64,000 bases of DNA from an uncultured bacterium (GTDB taxonomy: Bacteria; Bacillota; Clostridia; Lachnospirales; Lachnospiraceae). The position numbers and the translations under genes are program-made. Shown here piece after piece: positions 1-8,762 of the stretch. A model generated the notes under the pieces. It was given only the letters and a program-made list of their open reading frames with translations. It ran no database searches and was not told the origin of the DNA. The stretch spans positions 1 through 64,000 of the forward strand of contig CANCXX010000009.1 of assembly GCA_947381965.1 (NCBI GenBank), in the 5' to 3' direction. How positions within the stretch are numbered: the stretch's first letter is position 1; each line of letters opens with the position of its first letter.

Positions 1-112
1 TCATGCGGGTTGTCGGATTTTTTTATTCACTCAAGTGTTGAAAACGGGATATTATAGCATATCTCCTAACATTTTGGAATAACCAAATTAAATTTTATGC
101 TTGAATCCTTCC

Positions 113-315
113 TCAAATTTCCAAACTTTTTGATATGTACTGCTCAAACTCTTTCCTTTTACCAACTTTTAATTACCGACATATAATACAAAATCACATT
201 TTGGTTGCTTCAATAACTCTTCGATTTTGTTGATTCCTATATTTGAATAAGCTGCTTCTTTAATTGTCAGTGTCACTTTAAGCCAAAAAGGTATCTCTAA
301 TGCTTTTGCTTCCAT
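113..315 (-). pseudogene. Tn916-type excisionase (Xis) remnant, frameshifted
   Basis: Reading down from the ATG at 315, the frame encodes a short basic protein beginning MEAKALEIPFWLKVTLTIKE and containing NIGINKIEELL. This is the winged-helix pattern of Tn916-family excisionases (a TLTIEEA segment followed by an IGENKLR-like recognition helix). The frame hits TAA at 169-171. The expected C-terminus KRKEFEQYISKSLEI is present in another frame down to TGA at 113-115, so one frameshift has killed a gene of about 66 residues. In intact elements xis lies just upstream of int; here the int remnant lies upstream of xis on the same strand, so the element is rearranged as well as decayed. Confidence 0.7.
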
Positions 316-488
316 ATTCTTATAACATCACACTCCAATTCATAGAAATTTCTTTGTTTTATAGAAGATACTGAAATTTTACAGCACCATAATATTCACT
401 TTTCAAAATTTATCACACAAATATAGGTAGGACACGATTAAGTAACCATGTCCTTATCTTGACTAATTAACAAGTTACTCTACAATAT

Positions 489-660
489 TTACTTCTCCAT
501 GACTTCTATCTTTCGATAGTGTTTCAATACTTCTTCCAGGTCATAGGCGGGGCTACTGTTTACATCAAACACTCGCTTAACATATACCATGCTACCCAAC
601 ACACAAAATACTGCAAAAAAATTTTCGCCGTCTTTGATTATTTCTTCTTTATTCCAAATC
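489..660 (-). pseudogene. Unidentified truncated ORF between int and xis remnants
   Basis: An open frame ends at TAA 489-491 and encodes a C-terminal tail reading NKEEIIKDGENFFAVFCV, then VFDVNSSPAYDLEEVLKHYR. It has no plausible start of its own and its upstream end merges into the last codons of the integrase fragment in a different frame. It looks like the 3' part of a small accessory gene of the same lost mobile element, joined to int by a deletion. I do not recognise the family. Confidence 0.35.
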
Positions 661-1001
661 GCTCTTTGTCAAACCACAAAACCCGCTGACACGCATACCA
701 GTTCCCAGCAGAACCACAAATTCATCATAATACTTTGCATAAGTTTTATCTTCCCGGATAAAGCCCATCCAAAGCTCCTTCTGTTTCGGTGTCATGGCAA
801 TCCGCTTCTGTGAATCATTGGAAACAACGTCCGCCAATTTGAAATCAAAAGGATTTCTACGGATAATGTCCTCGTTGTATGCCATTTGAAAGGCTGGCTT
901 GACAACAGAGGAATAAATGGTCTGGCGTTTTCCAGTCCCTCCATCCATTTCAGTTCATCTGTAACATTTTCCAATTCTAACGGATAAGCCATTTTTCTCA
1001 C
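649..1001 (-). pseudogene. Tn916-family tyrosine integrase fragment
   Basis: The frame ending at 649 carries TIYSSVVKPAFQMAYNED, IIRRNPFDFKLADVV and LGTGMRVSGFCGLTKSDL. These match the core-binding domain and the start of the catalytic domain of Tn916-like tyrosine recombinases, in which TGMRISE holds the first catalytic Arg. The fragment stops right after that Arg region, so the His-x-x-Arg and Tyr nucleophile are gone. The preceding sequence (about 950-1040) is open only in another frame. It is a dead fragment. The family is certain enough from the motif; the element's identity is not. Confidence 0.75.
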
Positions 1002-1223
1002 ACGTTTAATGACATCATTCCGCTCTACAATTGGTTGGAAGAAATTTTTTCTTCTTTCTATTACTTAAAAATAAATAAATTGCCATAAATAAAACTATTG
1101 CTAACATTCTTCCCATCACCAAAACAGGAAACCTTTTCATGATTTCCTGTCTTGGTGTGTCGTTTTTTTCAGCGGCGTTTTTTCAGTTTTTGACCAGATA
1201 CCGTTCCAAAAATGGGAATTGGG

Positions 1224-2300
1224 TTAATATACATGTTCATCATAGAAATCTACAAAATTTTCAAACAACTTGGTATCCAATGAATTACACCATTTCTCCC
1301 TGTCAAGATTTTTGTAAATATAATCAGCTTTATCCTCCAAAAACCGTTCTTTGTTTTCCGCAGTATTATAATCATAATCAAGGGTTTTAAGCCATTTGTC
1401 AAATTCTGCATTAAACTTATTGCGGTAAATGTCATCATTTAAATAGTTATGCCCTTTGTTCTCAAAAGGAATAAAGCTGAAGCGGGAATCATTTTGATAT
1501 TTTTCATAATAGATTTCGTAGCCATATTCAACCGGAACAACTTCATCATCAAAGCTATGCACAATCATAACGGCCGCATTGCTCTTTGAAAAGCCATCCA
1601 GCGCAGTATTTGAGGCATAACCGCCATATTGAATCCTCTCATGGAGCTTCACAAATGGTAGCATCAAATAAATACCGTCCCCTATCTGTTTTTTCCCTTC
1701 TGCTTCAAACAGATTCGGTGAAGAATTAAAACCTGAACACGCTATAACTGCTTTTACTTCGGGATGGTATGTAAGTACGCTGCAAACACTGTAGCCGCCC
1801 CAGCTATGCCCAAATAAAACAATTGGCAGACTTGGGAAGTTCCCGCTTTCTTCCACAAATGCAACTGCATAGTCAAGGTCTATTACTCCCTGGGGAAGGC
1901 CTCCTACTCCCTCCCCTTCGCTTTCATCGTTTCCCGTAGCGTCATAGGCGAATACATAATATCCATGACGGGCGAAATAATTGGCACAGTCCATGTAAGA
2001 ATTATGCCCGCCTCCACCAAAGCCATGCGCCATTACAATAATACCACGCTGGTTTTCTCCCCAACTGTACATATATCCTGCCAGTTTTTGTCCCTTATTG
2101 GAAGTAAACTCATATCTCGTGCGCTGCAACCCGTCAAAGTCGTCAACATACAACATAAGTGGCTTATAGCTTTCAAATCGTTGGTTAAAATTCTCATTGT
2201 ATACCATTACAGACAATGCCCAATCGCCGGCAATTATTAGTACAGCCGCAATAAATAATACAATAAAAAATATCTTTTTCTTCTTAGATTTTATTTTCAT
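1224..2300 (-). CDS. Membrane-anchored alpha/beta hydrolase
   Basis: The 358-residue protein begins with a lysine-rich stretch and one hydrophobic helix (about residues 8-30), so it is probably anchored in the membrane with its catalytic domain outside. The alpha/beta-hydrolase signatures are clear: an oxyanion-region HGFGGGGH near residue 92, the nucleophile elbow GHSWGG near 165, an SFDDEVVP acid loop and a late GHNYL histidine. It resembles the S33/BAAT-type hydrolases of Clostridia; the substrate cannot be told. The start is set by a strong GGGGGA site six bases before ATG 2300. That site lies at the edge of a REP-like palindrome. No operon partner is close by. Confidence 0.85.
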   Translation of the reverse strand: MKIKSKKKKIFFIVLFIAAVLIIAGDWALSVMVYNENFNQRFESYKPLMLYVDDFDGLQRTRYEFTSNKGQKLAGYMYSWGENQRGIIVMAHGFGGGGHNSYMDCANYFARHGYYVFAYDATGNDESEGEGVGGLPQGVIDLDYAVAFVEESGNFPSLPIVLFGHSWGGYSVCSVLTYHPEVKAVIACSGFNSSPNLFEAEGKKQIGDGIYLMLPFVKLHERIQYGGYASNTALDGFSKSNAAVMIVHSFDDEVVPVEYGYEIYYEKYQNDSRFSFIPFENKGHNYLNDDIYRNKFNAEFDKWLKTLDYDYNTAENKERFLEDKADYIYKNLDREKWCNSLDTKLFENFVDFYDEHVY

Positions 2301-2302
2301 GT

Positions 2303-2395
2303 TTATTCCCCCACATACCGCAAGCTGTCTATGCGCCCTTCATTTGGCACAAATCTCCCGCAAATTGTGACGCACATCTGCTGGGAAGCGTTTTC
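2303..2395. repeat. REP-like half unit plus fragment of the GCTGGGAAGC repeat
   Basis: The bases CCCACATACCGCAAGCTG next to the hydrolase start match the REP-like units at 53.7 and 54.6 kb. About 55 bp further on, CACATCTGCTGGGAAGCGTTTT matches the internal arm of the cruciform repeat at 62.9 kb (CACATTTGCTGGGAAGCATTTT). Both are partial copies of dispersed small repeats and both are non-coding. Confidence 0.5.
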
Positions 2396-2429
2396 CTAAG
2401 ATGAAATAGATTTTTATACTTTAGCTTTA

Positions 2430-2910
2430 TCAAAGCATACTATTCTCCGTATGTAGTAAGTTCCTCTAAAAATCCCTCTGAATCATAATTTCTCAGTTTC
2501 ATTCTTTAAAACTGCTATAAACCTTTATTGGGTATATTTCCTGTTTTTATATCAAATAATCTCTTATATAGTCTGAAATCATGGCATCCGGCAGCATTTT
2601 TTCCAGTTTAAGCCAGTATCTATTATAAAGGGGTTCCTGTGTGTAATACTCTTTTCCATCAAAAGATAGTTTCTGATCAAATCAGCCTGCGTTAAATCCA
2701 CCCCCGTTGAATTCAAAGAGTCAAATATAAGCTAAGGATTTTCTTTTTGTTTATTCAACTCAATGTACAAAATTTCAAATTTTTGCACTCCGGTATAAAT
2801 CAGCTTTGGTGGAAGAGTCGATTCTCTCAATAATTCCATAAACAGCTTATAATTATTGAATATCTGGATATCTTCCATTTCTTTAATGGGATTATCGAGC
2901 AGTCTCTGAA
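2430..2910 (-). pseudogene. GmrSD-type (DUF262) restriction protein fragment, several frameshifts
   Basis: Across three reading frames the minus strand spells one DUF262 protein. It runs in order through LIYTGVQKFEILYIELNKQK with ENP, IFDSLNSTGVDLTQADLIRN with YLLM, EYYTQEPLYNRYWLKLEKML, SDYIRDYL, IKTGNIPNKG and KVYSSFKE. The phrase F(D/E)SLNSTG(L/V)DLTQADLIRN is the hallmark of GmrSD/DUF262 enzymes, which act in type IV-like restriction of modified DNA. At least three frameshifts and several stops are needed to join the pieces. Both the N-terminal NTPase-like region and the C-terminal DUF1524 nuclease are missing. The short open frame 2732-3025 is the least damaged piece; its first third does not look like DUF262. 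This is a relic of a lost defence gene. Confidence 0.75.
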
Positions 2911-3014
2911 AATTTCCGGCCTCCTCCTTCATTGGCTTTGCACACCAGGCAAAGGCAAATCCGTATGGCAGCGCATTACAAGGAACGGCATTAAGCCTCT
3001 TCTCTGTTCCGCCT

Positions 3015-3425
3015 TCAACCTCCACTGATTTTCCGAATCTCCTCCACAGCTTCCTGAATCAATTTTCCAGTGCTGTAAGAGGATACTCCAACAATTATAT
3101 TATCACAATGATTGAAAGGAATAAAAATTCGTTTTGCACTGCTTTGTGCAACAGCTGTTGCCATTTGGGGTGTGATTTCCCCCAGCATGGAATCCGCAAT
3201 CACAATGCCCACAGGACCTACAATAATATCTGCTTTGCGGGCTGCCACTATAACAGAATTTTCCCCTGTTGCCGCCTGGTCTGCACCTGCTTTCAGCATG
3301 GCAGCGGTTGCTGTTGTATTAGTTCCTACCGCCCATACAGTTGCTTGATTAATTGTTTCTTTTATAGATGTAATTAACTGTTTCCCGATACCTCCGCCCT
3401 GAGCATCAATTACAAGTATAGTCAT
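3015..3425 (-). CDS. DUF3842 family protein
   Basis: A 136-residue protein that I recognise as DUF3842, a small Clostridia family of unknown function. It has a glycine-rich first turn (IDAQGGGIGKQL) like a Rossmann nucleotide-binding loop, the conserved AVGTN / LKAGAD / TGEN / VGPVGIVIADS blocks, and a late NNIIVGV-like strand. No membrane segment. Its ATG overlaps the stop of the upstream GHKL kinase (ATGA), so it is translationally coupled to the two-component genes and is probably expressed with them. Downstream lies only the DUF262 relic. Family assignment is firm; function is unknown. Confidence 0.85.
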   Translation of the reverse strand: MTILVIDAQGGGIGKQLITSIKETINQATVWAVGTNTTATAAMLKAGADQAATGENSVIVAARKADIIVGPVGIVIADSMLGEITPQMATAVAQSSAKRIFIPFNHCDNIIVGVSSYSTGKLIQEAVEEIRKISGG

Positions 3426-4381
3426 TTATCCTCTTTTCTTTGCCATTTCAGTTCCGTATCTGTTTTGATATCAAAAGTAATCCTGAACTGCAGAAAATTT
3501 GTTTTGTGATATTCTTCATTTGAAACAATAATGTTTCCTCCGGCGCTTGAGACTATTTTCTTTAATTTTGCCAGCCCCACGCCTCTGTCTCTTCCTTTGC
3601 TGCTAAAACTGCCCGAAAAAAACTTTTCCACTTCTACGGCATCAAAAAAAGAGCTGGTATTCGCAACTATTATATCATTGTTCGCCAGGCAAAGATACAT
3701 CATTTTCTCATATACATCATTTTTTTCCAACGCTTCCATTGCATTATCCAGCAATATTCCCAGCACTTCCACAATCTCATATTTCGTAGTCCAAAGCCTC
3801 CACCCAGACATATCTGTTTGTAACTCCACCCAAATCCCCATTTCTTCCGCTTCCTGCATTTTTTTATACAAAAAACCAGCAATCAACGGGCTTTCTGATG
3901 ATAAAAGTATTTTCGCTTCCTTTCCTTTATCTGCAATCTCTTTACAGTATTCCTTCTGCATACGTACCAAATCCTCATAATTATCAACGGTATATGCCAT
4001 ACCCAGAATTGCGCTTATATGGTTTTTCAAATCGTGCTGTCTTTCCCTGATTAAGCCAATCAGTTCCTCATAGGCCTCGTAATACTGCCACTCTCTTTTT
4101 AGTTGTTCCTTTCGGAAATCCGCTTCCCTTTTTGCCTTATACCATTCACAAATACCTATAAAAAAAAGCAGAACAAATAGCACTGTCATTAATAGACCGT
4201 TGATCTGTGCGGTTCCGCTTTTGTTTATTCTGTATTCATCTATCCATAAAAAAATTATGCCAATTCCTGTTCCAGCCACAGCAAGCATACCTTTTTTATG
4301 CGAAAGGAAGGCAGATATCTTATTTCTGACTGACTTTAATCGCATAACATGCCGCCAGATATGCCGGAAAAAATTTTTCAT
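3422..4381 (-). CDS. GHKL-type sensor histidine kinase
   Basis: A 319-residue kinase. Two hydrophobic segments (about 32-46 and 62-80) anchor it. A coiled stretch leads to the phosphoacceptor block RERQHDLKNH with His about 116, the form typical of GHKL/AgrC-CitA kinases rather than HisKA. The ATPase domain shows the N box LLDNAMEAL near 215 and a GVGLAKLKKIV box near 280. There is no large extracellular domain, so the signal is probably membrane-linked or comes through a partner. It follows the LytTR regulator gene, its presumed partner, by 37 bp and overlaps DUF3842 by 3 bp. Confidence 0.9.
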   Translation of the reverse strand: MKNFFRHIWRHVMRLKSVRNKISAFLSHKKGMLAVAGTGIGIIFLWIDEYRINKSGTAQINGLLMTVLFVLLFFIGICEWYKAKREADFRKEQLKREWQYYEAYEELIGLIRERQHDLKNHISAILGMAYTVDNYEDLVRMQKEYCKEIADKGKEAKILLSSESPLIAGFLYKKMQEAEEMGIWVELQTDMSGWRLWTTKYEIVEVLGILLDNAMEALEKNDVYEKMMYLCLANNDIIVANTSSFFDAVEVEKFFSGSFSSKGRDRGVGLAKLKKIVSSAGGNIIVSNEEYHKTNFLQFRITFDIKTDTELKWQRKEDK

Positions 4382-4418
4382 GGCTTCCCCCTAAAAGGCT
4401 AACTAAAAAGTTTATCCT

Positions 4419-5144
4419 TTAACCATTAAAAAAATCCCTTAGAAATTTCTTCTTAAATGCAACTCCTATTTCTACCTGTTCACTATGATTTCGAAGCTTA
4501 ATACTCCGTTTTGAAGTATCTATGCAGTCTATATAATCCCTGTTTACAATTACAGTTCTGCTGCATTGCAGAAATCTGTCAGAATTCAGCTCGTCAAGCG
4601 TTTCCCTGCAGGTCTTATATCCCAATTCCAGATTGCCGTTTACAGAATGAATGACTCTGCCGGTTCTGAAATTTTCAATATACACTATATCCGTAAAGTC
4701 TTTTTTATAAAGCACGCCATCCTTACGGAAAAAAGCATTCTGACTGCTGTTTTTTAAGGTAGGTACCCCAAGCGCCTCAACCATTGCCTTCGATACCTCT
4801 TCCTCTTTATAAGGTTTAACAATATACTGAAAACAGTGGATATTACTGTAAGCATAAAGCTTCATTGATTCCAAAGAGGTAAGAAATATAATTGGAGTAT
4901 ATTTATATTGTCCTAAATCTCTGATTTTTTCTGCAAATACAATTCCTGAAATATCATCTTTTCTATGTAAGCTTAATATAATATCCACCACAAAAAGGTC
5001 AATTTCATTTTCCACTGCCAAAAGATATGCTTTATCCGCATCAGCAGCATATAAGGCGGCTATGCCCGGCCCAAGATTTCTGGCAATCTGTGTCAGCCTC
5101 TCTCCGCCCTGCACGTTATCATCAACAATTAAAACCGTCTTCAT
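4419..5144 (-). CDS. LytTR-type response regulator
   Basis: A 241-residue regulator. The N-terminal receiver domain has the acidic pair IVDDN, phosphoacceptor Asp about 54 in FVVDII, the switch Thr in FLTS and the Lys in IVKPYK. The C-terminal LytTR DNA-binding domain (about 140-235) includes YIENFRTGRV, the phrase LDELNSDRFLQCSRTVIVNR and YIDCID. LytTR regulators bind direct repeats upstream of target genes and commonly work with GHKL kinases such as the one encoded just downstream. ATG 5144 has an AGAGG site. It lies 20 bp after the XRE gene, so the four genes XRE-RR-HK-DUF3842 form one likely operon. Confidence 0.92.
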   Translation of the reverse strand: MKTVLIVDDNVQGGERLTQIARNLGPGIAALYAADADKAYLLAVENEIDLFVVDIILSLHRKDDISGIVFAEKIRDLGQYKYTPIIFLTSLESMKLYAYSNIHCFQYIVKPYKEEEVSKAMVEALGVPTLKNSSQNAFFRKDGVLYKKDFTDIVYIENFRTGRVIHSVNGNLELGYKTCRETLDELNSDRFLQCSRTVIVNRDYIDCIDTSKRSIKLRNHSEQVEIGVAFKKKFLRDFFNG

Positions 5145-5164
5145 GCAAAAACCTCTTGCTTTTG

Positions 5165-5572
5165 TTACTCCAACATGTCCCCAAATAGTTCCTTAAATCT
5201 GTCGACAGTAGCCGTCCAGCCTTCATCCTTCTTGTAGACCCTCTTTTTGTCCGATACAAAATAAACCATCAGACGGATAAGAATTTTCATTTTATCTTCA
5301 TCCGAAGCATTCTCTACCAGAAAAAGCAGATTATTGTCACTATCTTCACTTCCAAAAAGCAAAAAGTCCGCTGTTACATGAAAATATTGCCTTATCAGCT
5401 TCATTACCTCTCTGGATAATCCATATTTTCCCTTTTCATATGCCCGCACTGCATTTGGAGTTACTTTTAAAATCTCTGCAAGTTGTTCCTGCGTCAGCCC
5501 ATTTGATTCTCTGATTTCCCTGATTCGTTTACCCACTTCTATGTTGTCGATTGAGCCATAATCTTCACTCAT
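5165..5572 (-). CDS. XRE-family helix-turn-helix regulator
   Basis: A 135-residue protein with a Cro/C1-type HTH near its N-terminus (IREIRESNGLTQEQLAEIL, then VTPNAVRAYEKGKYGLS), followed by a helical domain with no recognised ligand fold. I place the start at ATG 5572, not the earlier in-frame ATG at 5590, because GGAGG ends six bases before 5572 and the earlier ATG has no ribosome site. It is first in the XRE-LytTR-GHKL-DUF3842 cassette and probably regulates it. An AT-rich stretch upstream contains TATAAT (near 5605-5610), a plausible -10 box with a weak -35. Confidence 0.88.
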   Translation of the reverse strand: MSEDYGSIDNIEVGKRIREIRESNGLTQEQLAEILKVTPNAVRAYEKGKYGLSREVMKLIRQYFHVTADFLLFGSEDSDNNLLFLVENASDEDKMKILIRLMVYFVSDKKRVYKKDEGWTATVDRFKELFGDMLE

Positions 5573-5693
5573 TGGCTGGCCTCCATACACATTTTTTATT
5601 AATTATATATGGGTTCTGAATTGGATAAAAGAAAGTATAAGTATCGTTTACTGCAAGTTGTACTTATCATATATCTTTAGGTGCCCATGCACA

Positions 5694-5728
5694 TAAAAAT
5701 GTCCATATGACACTAAAGCCACATGGAC
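5694..5728 (-). terminator. Intrinsic terminator after the FIST-MCP operon
   Basis: On the minus strand a 9-bp stem (GTCCATGTG with CATATGGAC, one G-T pair) and a short loop are followed by ATTTTTATG. It lies about 25 bp after the stop of the MCP gene at 5752. Confidence 0.7.
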
Positions 5729-5751
5729 ACATTGTAATCTTCTCTCTATTC

Positions 5752-6693
5752 TCAGCGCTCTGCCAGACCGCTTTCTTTTATTATTGGTGGTATCTGGGAC
5801 ATCATATTGTCAATATCTTCAAACATTGCACTTTTTGTTGTCCCCAAACGGCTTGCTTTGTTGATATGCTCCACAACCTTCTGATACTGTTCTTTAATTC
5901 TGTCAAAAAATCCACATAAGGTCTGCAGGGCATTTCTTGATTCATCAACCACCTCGGATATTCTTGTCTGAACTGTTACAGCGCCTTCTGCCGCCTGTGT
6001 AATGTTATCAAACATGACATAGGTTTCATTTACCTTATTAATACTTTCCCCCAGCGCCCTGCTGGAAGTATCAATACTGACATTTAACTTATCTGTCCCT
6101 TGTTCTACCTCGTTGATGCCTCCATTTACCTCCGCAGTTAAATTTTTAATTTCATCTGCCAGCTTCTTTACCTCTGACGCAACTATTACAAAGCCTTTCC
6201 CTGCTTCTCCGGCCCTGGCCGCTTCAATAGAGGCATTAAGCGCAAGTATATTGGTCTGATCCGCTATAGAGGTAATCTTTCCCATACATCTTTTTATCTT
6301 CTCTGTTGCATCCTGTAAATCCTTAAACGTACTGACCATCTCGTCAAAATCTACTTTGACCTGCTTGGAATTATTTTTCAGTTCCTCCACTTCATTCTGT
6401 GCCTGCTCCACAGAATGGGCAATTTCGCTCCTTACCTGTGCAAATTCACTGGTGATTTCGCCAATATTGGAAAAAGTCTGTCCGAAATCCTGCAGTTGAT
6501 CCTGAAAATTTTCTGCCTCATTAATTACACTGCCAAAGGATGTACTTACCATGCTAAGCTCCTTTAGGGAATCAACTTCCTTCTGTACAAGCTCCCCATG
6601 ATAGTCCTTCAGGCTGTTCATCACAAACAATACAGGATACAGACTCTTTTTTTCGCTTTTATCATTCTGACCGCTCTTTTTTTTAAACAGCAT
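5752..6693 (-). CDS. Soluble methyl-accepting chemotaxis signalling protein
   Basis: A 313-residue MCP signalling protein with no membrane helix. The long helical hairpin ends in the conserved tip [20 protein letters not shown] (about residue 155) that binds CheA/CheW. The N-terminal 100 residues carry no obvious sensor domain. The upstream FIST gene overlaps the reading frame, so the likely arrangement is that FIST senses and this protein signals. I choose ATG 6693 (MLFKKKSG) because AAGGAGG lies five bases upstream; the frame is open from a GTG at 6708. A terminator follows the gene. The input to the chemotaxis system is inferred, since no cheA is in the window. Confidence 0.88.
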   Translation of the reverse strand: MLFKKKSGQNDKSEKKSLYPVLFVMNSLKDYHGELVQKEVDSLKELSMVSTSFGSVINEAENFQDQLQDFGQTFSNIGEITSEFAQVRSEIAHSVEQAQNEVEELKNNSKQVKVDFDEMVSTFKDLQDATEKIKRCMGKITSIADQTNILALNASIEAARAGEAGKGFVIVASEVKKLADEIKNLTAEVNGGINEVEQGTDKLNVSIDTSSRALGESINKVNETYVMFDNITQAAEGAVTVQTRISEVVDESRNALQTLCGFFDRIKEQYQKVVEHINKASRLGTTKSAMFEDIDNMMSQIPPIIKESGLAER

Positions 6694-6704
6694 TTTATCC
6701 TCCT

Positions 6705-7760
6705 TCACTCGAACGCCACACAGGTCATGGACTGATTGACGAACTGGCCGTTATAATGCTCTCCATACCCTACAAGACCCGCATGGGTTCCCAAAGTTCC
6801 CATTTCCTTCAAATATTCCCCGAAATAGCCGTTTTCCGTAAACAACAAATACCGGAAAAGACAATTCACAGAAAATACTGCCGAAACTTTTGGAAAATCT
6901 TTGCGGATTGACTGGATAGTATTTTTAACAATCTCCTTATAATCTCCAAGTTCCAGCAGGATAAGCACATCAGAATCATTTACCTGACGGTAACATGCCA
7001 GTGAATTTCCATTTACATCTTTAATGGAGATAATGCAGGTGTCATCCCCATTTATTTTTCCAAATGGATTTTTAAAAGTCTGTGTCAGAATTTCCTTATC
7101 GGTTACATTTAAAATACCCTCGTACACCTGTCTGGCAGGCCTGCCATTTAAGGCTCCTATTATGTAATTTGCTTTATCTGTATGAGAGGCTATAAAACGG
7201 TAATCCCCCATCTTATGATAAATATTTTCTTTGTAGGCCTTCACCCTGCCGTTGTGATTTCTTACCAGAGCATATGCCACCGCATCTTCATATACCCTGC
7301 CATTTGCTGATACCTTCCCGGCATCACCTGTGCCTCCTACCAGCGAAATTTTTCTTTTTTTCAGTACCGCACCAATCGTCGTCAATGCACAGGCATCATT
7401 TCCTGCGCATAAATCAATACATATTGTGTCGTTCTGTGAACCATTTATTTTCTGTACATCCTGTTCCAGACGGGCAATATATTTTACCGGCATAACAGAT
7501 ACCTGCTCCAGCACATTGGCTGCGGCACTGACGCCGTCATAAAAAGCTACAACACCCACACCTTTTTCTACCACTCTGGTGTCATAGCTCATTCCTATAC
7601 AGCCAATACTGGGGATCTGGGGGTATAACCTCTCCAGTTCCTTCACATGCGCCTCAAACTGGTCCGTATTGGAAAAAAGCATAATCATTTGAGGAGCCCG
7701 CAGCCCGCGGACTGCCTCCTGTAAATTTCCATTTTGACTCATTCCAAAAAACTGTTTCAC
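6705..7760 (-). CDS. FIST domain sensory protein
   Basis: A 351-residue protein with the layout of FIST_N plus FIST_C: an N-terminal strand-rich half with [12 protein letters not shown], a central GGTGDAGK glycine-rich turn, and a C-terminal half with [12 protein letters not shown] and [23 protein letters not shown] domains are predicted small-ligand (possibly amino-acid) sensors coupled to chemotaxis or signalling proteins. The start is GTG 7760 with GAGG eight bases upstream. Its TGA lies against the start region of the soluble MCP gene, which supports FIST-to-MCP coupling. There is no signal peptide, so it is cytoplasmic. Confidence 0.88.
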   Translation of the reverse strand: MKQFFGMSQNGNLQEAVRGLRAPQMIMLFSNTDQFEAHVKELERLYPQIPSIGCIGMSYDTRVVEKGVGVVAFYDGVSAAANVLEQVSVMPVKYIARLEQDVQKINGSQNDTICIDLCAGNDACALTTIGAVLKKRKISLVGGTGDAGKVSANGRVYEDAVAYALVRNHNGRVKAYKENIYHKMGDYRFIASHTDKANYIIGALNGRPARQVYEGILNVTDKEILTQTFKNPFGKINGDDTCIISIKDVNGNSLACYRQVNDSDVLILLELGDYKEIVKNTIQSIRKDFPKVSAVFSVNCLFRYLLFTENGYFGEYLKEMGTLGTHAGLVGYGEHYNGQFVNQSMTCVAFE

Positions 7761-7900
7761 TGCATCGCCTCTTTTCGTATTTGATATGACCTTTTACATT
7801 ATACTTACCTTTAGGCAAAGCGTCAATCCTTATTGTCCAAAGCATATCCGGAAAATATGCCGCCAAAGTGGAAAATTTACCCCGGATAACGACTTTGGCC

Positions 7901-8758
7901 TTAGCCCTTTACTGCCCCGGCTACCATCCCCTTTATAATCTGTTTGCTGAATGCAAAATATAACACGACAATCGGCGACATAGTAATCAGCATTGCCGCC
8001 ATCTGCTTTGGATAGTCTGATGCAAATTGTCCCTTAAACTGGGTAAGCGCAAGGGGAACTGTCTGCAAACCTACGTCCTTAATCAGCACCAAGGCAAATG
8101 AAAATTCATTCCAGCAGCTGAAAATCTGGATAATCGCTACGGTAACCAAAATCGGCTTACAAATCGGAAGAATAATTTTCCACAAGGTATAAGAGAAGCT
8201 TCCTCCATCAATAGCTGCCGCTTCTTCCAAAGAAACCGGAATCCCTTTTACATATCCTTCCACCAGAAAAATTCCCATTGGCAGGCCAAAGGATACATAA
8301 GGCAAAAGCAGCGTAAACCACTTATTGGACATATTACAATTTCTGAAAACCACATAAATAGGAACCAGCAGGGAATGAATGGGGATCAGCATTCCCATTA
8401 AAAACATGGCGTAGAGCACTCTGTTTAATTTAAATTGTACCCTTGCAAGAATATATCCAACAATAAACGAAAATACCACTATCAATAAAATTGATAAAAA
8501 CGTGGTTCTGACACTGTTAAACATTGATTCCCCCAGATGATAATCTGAATTTGTCAGAATACGGATATAGTTTACCAAAGTAGGTTCCTTGGGCAGACCA
8601 ATAATATCGGCATTAAATGCTCTCTTTTCTTTCAAAGATGAATATATCATCCATATAATCGGGAAAATACAGGACAGGGAAAATACCAGCAGCACAAAAT
8701 TCATGAAAAATCCCAGGATTCCTTTTCGGACTGTATGTACACCATTTTCCTTTTTCAT
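7901..8758 (-). CDS. Carbohydrate ABC transporter permease (MalG type)
   Basis: A 285-residue inner-membrane permease with six predicted helices. The cytoplasmic EAA loop reads EEAAAIDGGSFSYTLWKIIL, followed by LP, which is the coupling motif that docks on the ATPase. It is the MalG-like partner of the MalF-like permease four bases upstream and ends the LacI-SBP-MalF-MalG cluster. No ATPase is encoded here, which is normal for CUT1 importers of Gram-positive bacteria that share a distant MsmK-type ATPase. GGAGG lies nine bases before ATG 8758. Confidence 0.93.
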   Translation of the reverse strand: MKKENGVHTVRKGILGFFMNFVLLVFSLSCIFPIIWMIYSSLKEKRAFNADIIGLPKEPTLVNYIRILTNSDYHLGESMFNSVRTTFLSILLIVVFSFIVGYILARVQFKLNRVLYAMFLMGMLIPIHSLLVPIYVVFRNCNMSNKWFTLLLPYVSFGLPMGIFLVEGYVKGIPVSLEEAAAIDGGSFSYTLWKIILPICKPILVTVAIIQIFSCWNEFSFALVLIKDVGLQTVPLALTQFKGQFASDYPKQMAAMLITMSPIVVLYFAFSKQIIKGMVAGAVKG

Positions 8759-8762
8759 AACT

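Noticed and set aside
1012-1140. Possible 42-codon membrane ORF on the minus strand (ATG near 1140, one hydrophobic helix and a KKKK tail)
   Set aside because: An AGGAAA site is present, but it lies in relic sequence, runs out of frame into the integrase debris and matches no family; too weak to call.
2732-3025. 97-residue open frame downstream of DUF3842
   Set aside because: Its C-terminal half is plainly part of the frameshifted DUF262 relic, its ATG lies inside the DUF3842 gene, and it has no ribosome site; treated as pseudogene material.
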